From positions 1 through 12,086 of the forward strand of contig PTKB01000052.1 of assembly GCA_002937555.1 (NCBI GenBank): a stretch of DNA of 12,086 nucleotides, written 5' to 3'. This document shows, one piece after another, positions 8,671 through 12,086 of the stretch. The position numbers and the translations under genes are program-made. The notes beneath the pieces are model-generated. The model was given only the letters and a program-made list of their open reading frames with translations, did not search any database and had not been told where the DNA came from. Origin of the DNA: Alphaproteobacteria bacterium MarineAlpha10_Bin2. GTDB taxonomy: Bacteria > Pseudomonadota > Alphaproteobacteria > UBA828. Every line of letters starts with the position of its first letter. Position 1 is the stretch's first letter.

Positions 8671-9156
8671 TTAATCGCCCGATGCGCCGGACATTTCGGC
8701 GACAACGCCTTCCACCGCTTTGATGATCGGAAGATAGCCCGTGCAGCGGCAGATGTTTCCGGCCAGGCCTTCGGTAATTTCATCGCGGCTCGGATTTGGG
8801 TTGCGGTCCAGAAGCGCCTGGATCGCGACCATCATCCCAGGTGTGCAGAATCCGCACTGCGCCGCATATTTATCGATAAATTGCTGCTGCAAGGCGGCAA
8901 TGGAATTGCTCTGATTCAATCCCTCCAACGTCGTCACTTCGCTGCCATCAACTTCCTGAACGGGGGTGAGGCAGGAGAGCCGCAATTCGCCATCGATGAT
9001 CACGGAGCAACTGCCGCAACCGCCTTGGCGGCAGCCTTCCTTGACGGACGTATAATTCAGCGTGTCGCGCAAAATGTCCTGCAAGCTCGTCAAGGCGCCG
9101 ACGATAAATTCTTCGTTCTGGCCGTTCACCTTGAGGCTGACAATTCTTGAAGCCAT
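8671..9156 (-). CDS. Molybdenum hydroxylase, 2Fe-2S subunit
   Basis: A 161-residue electron-transfer subunit with two 2Fe-2S clusters. The plant-ferredoxin-type cluster is bound by C42, C47, C50 and C62 (EGCRQGGCGSC and LSCL). The second, in the helical domain next to the molybdenum site, is bound by C101, C104, C136 and C138 (CGFCTPG and CRCTGY). All eight cysteines are present and the length is typical. ATG 9156 is preceded by GGGAGAAGG. It lies 21 bases after the FAD subunit gene and 15 before the large subunit, so the four genes form one operon. It passes electrons from the molybdenum centre to FAD. Confidence 0.95.
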   Translation of the reverse strand: MASRIVSLKVNGQNEEFIVGALTSLQDILRDTLNYTSVKEGCRQGGCGSCSVIIDGELRLSCLTPVQEVDGSEVTTLEGLNQSNSIAALQQQFIDKYAAQCGFCTPGMMVAIQALLDRNPNPSRDEITEGLAGNICRCTGYLPIIKAVEGVVAEMSGASGD

Positions 9157-9177
9157 TATCCTTCTCCCCCCTTGACC

Positions 9178-9984
9178 TTAACCGGCGGCGATTTGCTGCA
9201 GCGCCCGCGTTAAATAAGTTGCGATCATGCGCCGGCGGTACCACTCCGAAGCCACTGAATCGGTGCCAGGCGAACAGGCGCCGGCGGCTTGGTCCGCCGC
9301 CGCCCTGATGCTGGCAACCCCGAGTGCCTCGCCGATAAGCGCCTTTTCGGCGGCGGCGCAACGCGTTGGATGTTTGCCGGCGCCGCCCAAGGCAATACAG
9401 GCATTGCCCACTTTGCCGTTGTCGAGGCCGACGCAAGCCGCGACGGCAATCACCGTCGGACTGTTAAAACGCCGCCGGCCGCATTTGAGATAGACCAATT
9501 CGCCACCTGGCGCGGCGCAGTCGATACGCGTCAACAGCCCGTCCGCTTGAGCGCCAGAAGCGTAAAAATCCTCGAGCTTCTTAGTGTGCTCACCGTTCAC
9601 GGTGGAAAATGTCACCGTCGCGTCGAGCGCCAGCAGTACCACCGCCACATCGCCGTACGGCTGACGCGCGAAAATGTTGCCGCCAATGGTCGCCATGTTT
9701 TGCACGGCGGGTCCGCCGACACCGCGCGCCGCTTCCTGAAGTGCGGGTATGGGCAAGCTTTCGCGAATCTGGCTCATGGTGACGCCGGAGCCGAGCGACA
9801 GGCCACCGCTAAAATGTTCGATCTTATTCATGCCGAGGCCACGCACGCCCATGACATGCTCGGCCTGCGGGGCGCTATAGCGCATGGCGCTGGTGCCGCC
9901 CGCGACGATAGCCAAGGACGACCCGTGAGAGGCGATCATACCGGCCGCTTCTTCCAGAGAGCCCGGCTGCAGATACTCAGCCAT
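9178..9984 (-). CDS. Molybdenum hydroxylase, FAD-binding subunit
   Basis: A 268-residue flavin subunit (FAD_binding_5 domain then CO-dehydrogenase flavoprotein C-terminal domain). The pyrophosphate-binding loops are AGGTSAM (28-34) and ATIGGNI (98-104), both in their normal places. The C-terminal part includes RRRFNSPTVIAVAAC and SEWYRRRMIATYLTRAL. It hands electrons to an acceptor, NAD(P)+ or another. No extra 4Fe-4S insertion like that of 4-hydroxybenzoyl-CoA reductase is apparent. ATG 9984 has a strong GGGGAGA ribosome binding site. It is the first gene of the operon, 202 bases downstream of the AraC-family gene, and the gap holds a plausible promoter. Confidence 0.92.
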   Translation of the reverse strand: MAEYLQPGSLEEAAGMIASHGSSLAIVAGGTSAMRYSAPQAEHVMGVRGLGMNKIEHFSGGLSLGSGVTMSQIRESLPIPALQEAARGVGGPAVQNMATIGGNIFARQPYGDVAVVLLALDATVTFSTVNGEHTKKLEDFYASGAQADGLLTRIDCAAPGGELVYLKCGRRRFNSPTVIAVAACVGLDNGKVGNACIALGGAGKHPTRCAAAEKALIGEALGVASIRAAADQAAGACSPGTDSVASEWYRRRMIATYLTRALQQIAAG

Positions 9985-10081
9985 ATTGTTATCTCCCCCT
10001 TAAACGATGGAAATATGCGCTCGCAGGTTGGCGCCGGTCCGGCGTTCCTGAATGCGATCCAATTGTTGAAAATCTGCACGC

Positions 10082-10110
10082 AGTGTAGCGCGGCTGAGAA
10101 CGCATTTCAC
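10082..10110 (-). promoter_or_regulatory. Probable promoter of the molybdenum hydroxylase operon
   Basis: On the - strand, GTGAAA (10105-10110) and TACACT (10082-10087) are separated by exactly 17 bases, an acceptable sigma-70-type pair with a weak -35 box. Transcription would start near 10075 and leave a leader of about 90 bases before ATG 9984. A weak -35 suits activation by the AraC-family protein encoded just upstream, but I could not identify clear repeated activator half-sites. Confidence 0.4.
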
Positions 10111-10186
10111 CGCATCGAGGCGGCAAAACACGAATAATCAGACCGGTCGGTAAAAAATTTCGGGTTTGTCGGGCGGGCTGAGCCGA

Positions 10187-11017
10187 TCAGCGCAATGCGC
10201 GGCGAAATTCGGTCGGTGGGACGCCCTGATGGCTGCGGAAAAATCTGGTAAAATGGCTTTGCGCATTGAAGCCGAGTTCTTCGGATATCTCGGCGATGCT
10301 GTCTCTGCTTTCGGAAAGTTGGTTTACCGCCTTGTTCATGCGCAACACGTTGGCATAGAGGTTGGGCGTTAAATTAGTGCATTGCCGAAAGAGCGCGAAA
10401 AAGTGTGGGCGCGACAAGCCCGAATGCTTCGCCACCGCCATCACATCGAGCGGCTCGGCGGAATGTTCGCCCATATAGGCCATCGCCTTGCGGATGCGAA
10501 AATCACTCGCCGGATGGCCGATTGCGCCATGCTCCAAAATCCTCCGGTCGGCGAATTCCCTGACCATTCCCGCAACCAGTTCGAAAGTCAGATGCTCTAA
10601 TTCGGCAGTCTCGATGGTGCCTGACCAACCGAGCATGTAGGCCAGTGAATTGGCCATCTTACGGGTTTTTTTGCTCATCTCGGCGCCCGGAGACGAAAAC
10701 AGCGCCGGATGCGCCATGCCATGAAGTTTTTTATCGACCGCTTCCAGCCAGGCCGGTTCGATATAGAGCGACAAGTGAATTGCCGAGGCGGAATCAGCGC
10801 GATGCAGATATTGGTGAGGTTCCCAGGAACTGAAAAGAATGGCGTTCCGTTCGTCCAGAGGAAGCTCGTGCCCGCCCGCCCGAAAGGCGGAATCCATTCC
10901 TCCGCACTTGAAGATCAACTGGCACTGAGAATGGGCATGGACCACAAGCGGTTGATCCATATCCAACAGCGCCAAGCGGCCGAAATCTCCCTGAACAATT
11001 CGCACGGCCCGAGTCAT
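10187..11017 (-). CDS. AraC-family transcriptional regulator
   Basis: A 276-residue DNA-binding regulator. The N-terminal half (about 10-140) looks like a cupin-type effector-sensing domain (HAHSQCQLIFKCGG, WEPHQYLHR). The C-terminal ~100 residues form the double helix-turn-helix of the family: first helix pair in LDVMAVAKHSGLSRPHFFALF, second in IAEISEELGFNAQSHFTRFF, ending with the typical GVPPTEFRR. ATG 11017 gives a full-length protein; the ribosome binding site is weak. It is on the same strand as, and 202 bases upstream of, the molybdenum hydroxylase operon, and divergent from the LarA-family gene (175-base gap). It is the likely activator of one or both, responding to the pathway substrate. 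Confidence 0.9.
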   Translation of the reverse strand: MTRAVRIVQGDFGRLALLDMDQPLVVHAHSQCQLIFKCGGMDSAFRAGGHELPLDERNAILFSSWEPHQYLHRADSASAIHLSLYIEPAWLEAVDKKLHGMAHPALFSSPGAEMSKKTRKMANSLAYMLGWSGTIETAELEHLTFELVAGMVREFADRRILEHGAIGHPASDFRIRKAMAYMGEHSAEPLDVMAVAKHSGLSRPHFFALFRQCTNLTPNLYANVLRMNKAVNQLSESRDSIAEISEELGFNAQSHFTRFFRSHQGVPPTEFRRALR

Positions 11018-11070
11018 CTCAAAAGCTCACCCGTTTTTATTGTGGTTGATTCGGCCTGCCATTGGCCTTA

Positions 11071-11094
11071 GCGGCAAAAAAACCGTTTTGCCGC
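11071..11094. promoter_or_regulatory. 9-bp-arm inverted repeat in the divergent araC/larA spacer, candidate operator
   Basis: GCGGCAAAA (11071-11079) and TTTTGCCGC (11086-11094) are perfect arms around the 6-base spacer AAACCG. The site lies 54 bases upstream of the AraC-family start and about 98 upstream of the LarA-family start. On the + strand it is followed by AAAAAG and on the - strand by TAAGG, so it does not look like an intrinsic terminator in either direction. A TTGACT box on the - strand overlaps its outer edge. Regulatory binding or an RNA hairpin in a leader are both possible. Confidence 0.45.
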
Positions 11095-11192
11095 AAAAAG
11101 TCAATATGGGCACGGCCCCTATCCGTCATTCCGCCCTCGACCGCGCGGCCCGGTTGGCGCAAAATAGGGCCGAATATTTGTGAGAGGCAGAC

Positions 11193-12086
11193 ATGTCGAA
11201 ATCCGTGCGCGTTACCATTCCCTTCGAATCCCTGGATCCGTTGACCATCGGGTCTTGTGACGATCCGAGCATGGTCTATCGGGAGCAGATCGAGATCGAC
11301 ATTCCCAAGGATAACTTGGTCGCCGTGATCGAGCCGAACGAGCCTGCCTCGCTGCCCAGCGTCACGGAAGCGGCGGCCCAGGCATTGGAGAACCCTCAAT
11401 CCGGCCCGCGCTTTTCCGAGATGATCAGGCCCGACAAAAGTTTGGCGATTATTATCGACAACCAGTTTCGCCCGACGCCTGCTTCCAAGATTCTTCCGGC
11501 GATTCTCGATGCGGTGGAAAAGCACGGCGTCAAGGATGCCCGCGTAGTCTGCGCCAACGGCAAGGTCTTTACCATGTCGGAAGCCGATACCGAGAAAAAG
11601 CTCGGCAAGGAAAACTTGGCGCGCATGGAGCGCCTCGGCATTCCATTCTTCCAGAACGAGCCGCGCGAGGAAGACATGTACAGCTTCATCGGCGTGTCGT
11701 CGCGCGGAACGCCCGTGTGGCTACATAACGAAGTGGCGAAATCGGACGTCAAGCTTTCGGTCGGTCAGACCCAATCCAATCACTGGGGCGCGGGCGGCGG
11801 CGGCAAGCTGATTCTCCCGGGCGTGGTGTCGGATGAGACCATCGAATCGAACCACTGCGCCTTCGTGATGTCGCCCGATACCCATTACGGCTCATACGCC
11901 GGGCCGATGCGTGCCGATATCGATGAAGTGGCGACGATGTGCGAGCTGACGGCGACGCTGAACAGCGTGATCAATACACGGGGCGGCGTTTCGTTCATGA
12001 ATTTCGGTCGCCATCCGGATGCACATCTGGAATCGCTCCGTAAGTTCAACGACATCTACGCCTATGAACGGCCGACTGTCGGCCTC
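11193..12086 (+). CDS. LarA-family (nickel-pincer cofactor) protein, partial, cut by the right edge
   Basis: The first 298 residues of a lactate-racemase-family protein (LarA N-terminal domain), open to the window end; full members have about 410-430 residues. LarA uses a nickel-pincer nucleotide to racemise or epimerise 2-hydroxyacids. The cofactor-attachment lysine is K205 in GGGGKLILPG, and H221 in ESNH matches the nickel-ligand histidine. H197 in NHWGAGGGGK corresponds to one proton-shuttle histidine. The second shuttle position (H108 in Lactiplantibacillus LarA) is K124 in ANGKVFT, and the DxTR motif is NQFR (90-93). It is therefore probably not a lactate racemase but a homologue with another substrate. 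ATG 11193 follows GAGAGG. It diverges from the AraC-family gene and may share its regulation. No larB, larC or larE is in the window. Confidence 0.85.
   Translation, partial: MSKSVRVTIPFESLDPLTIGSCDDPSMVYREQIEIDIPKDNLVAVIEPNEPASLPSVTEAAAQALENPQSGPRFSEMIRPDKSLAIIIDNQFRPTPASKILPAILDAVEKHGVKDARVVCANGKVFTMSEADTEKKLGKENLARMERLGIPFFQNEPREEDMYSFIGVSSRGTPVWLHNEVAKSDVKLSVGQTQSNHWGAGGGGKLILPGVVSDETIESNHCAFVMSPDTHYGSYAGPMRADIDEVATMCELTATLNSVINTRGGVSFMNFGRHPDAHLESLRKFNDIYAYERPTVGL

Noticed and set aside
10151..10189. T-run on the - strand just after the AraC-family stop, as a terminator
   Set aside because: No stable stem precedes the T-run. Only 4-bp pairings could be found, so it is not called.

Overview
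The window reads like a chromosomal segment of a moderately GC-rich proteobacterium, most likely an alphaproteobacterium. The gene content (AacS, YtoQ, RidA, a DsbA-fold isomerase, a xanthine-dehydrogenase-family hydroxylase) and promoter-like boxes of the CTGACG/TATGCT type fit that group. No rRNA, tRNA, CRISPR array, insertion sequence or phage gene was seen. The lineage is an inference from gene content only.

Layout. (i) 1-2022: acetoacetyl-CoA synthetase on the + strand. Its first ~60 codons do not resemble the family and overlap what looks like the tail of a gene on the opposite strand, so the 5' end may be a rearrangement or an assembly join. (ii) 2096-2896: a class I SAM-dependent methyltransferase on the + strand, convergent with ytoQ (2930-3394, - strand). 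A 17-bp palindrome lies just upstream of ytoQ. (iii) 3631-5014: a compact + strand operon behind a recognisable promoter, holding a 78-residue unknown protein, a DsbA-fold/2-hydroxychromene-2-carboxylate-isomerase-like protein and a RidA-family protein. (iv) 9984 down to 5043: a - strand catabolic operon in the order FAD subunit, 2Fe-2S subunit, large and medium molybdopterin subunits, then an acyl-CoA-dehydrogenase-fold flavin hydroxylase. (v) 11017-10187: an AraC-family regulator on the - strand, immediately upstream of that operon. (vi) 11193 to the right edge: a divergent gene for a LarA-family (nickel-pincer) protein, cut by the window end.

The most interesting part is 5043-12086. The molybdenum hydroxylase has its molybdopterin subunit split into two translationally coupled genes (449 + 336 residues). 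This is the arrangement known for the four-subunit nicotinate dehydrogenase NdhFSLM, not for ordinary xanthine dehydrogenase, and two residues important for xanthine turnover appear to be replaced. With a flavin-type hydroxylase, an AraC regulator and a divergent LarA homologue whose proposed proton-shuttle histidine is missing, this looks like an uncharacterised pathway acting on an aromatic or N-heterocyclic compound. The substrate cannot be read from the sequence. AacS could feed acetoacetate into central metabolism, but it is far from this operon and on the other strand, so a functional link is speculative.
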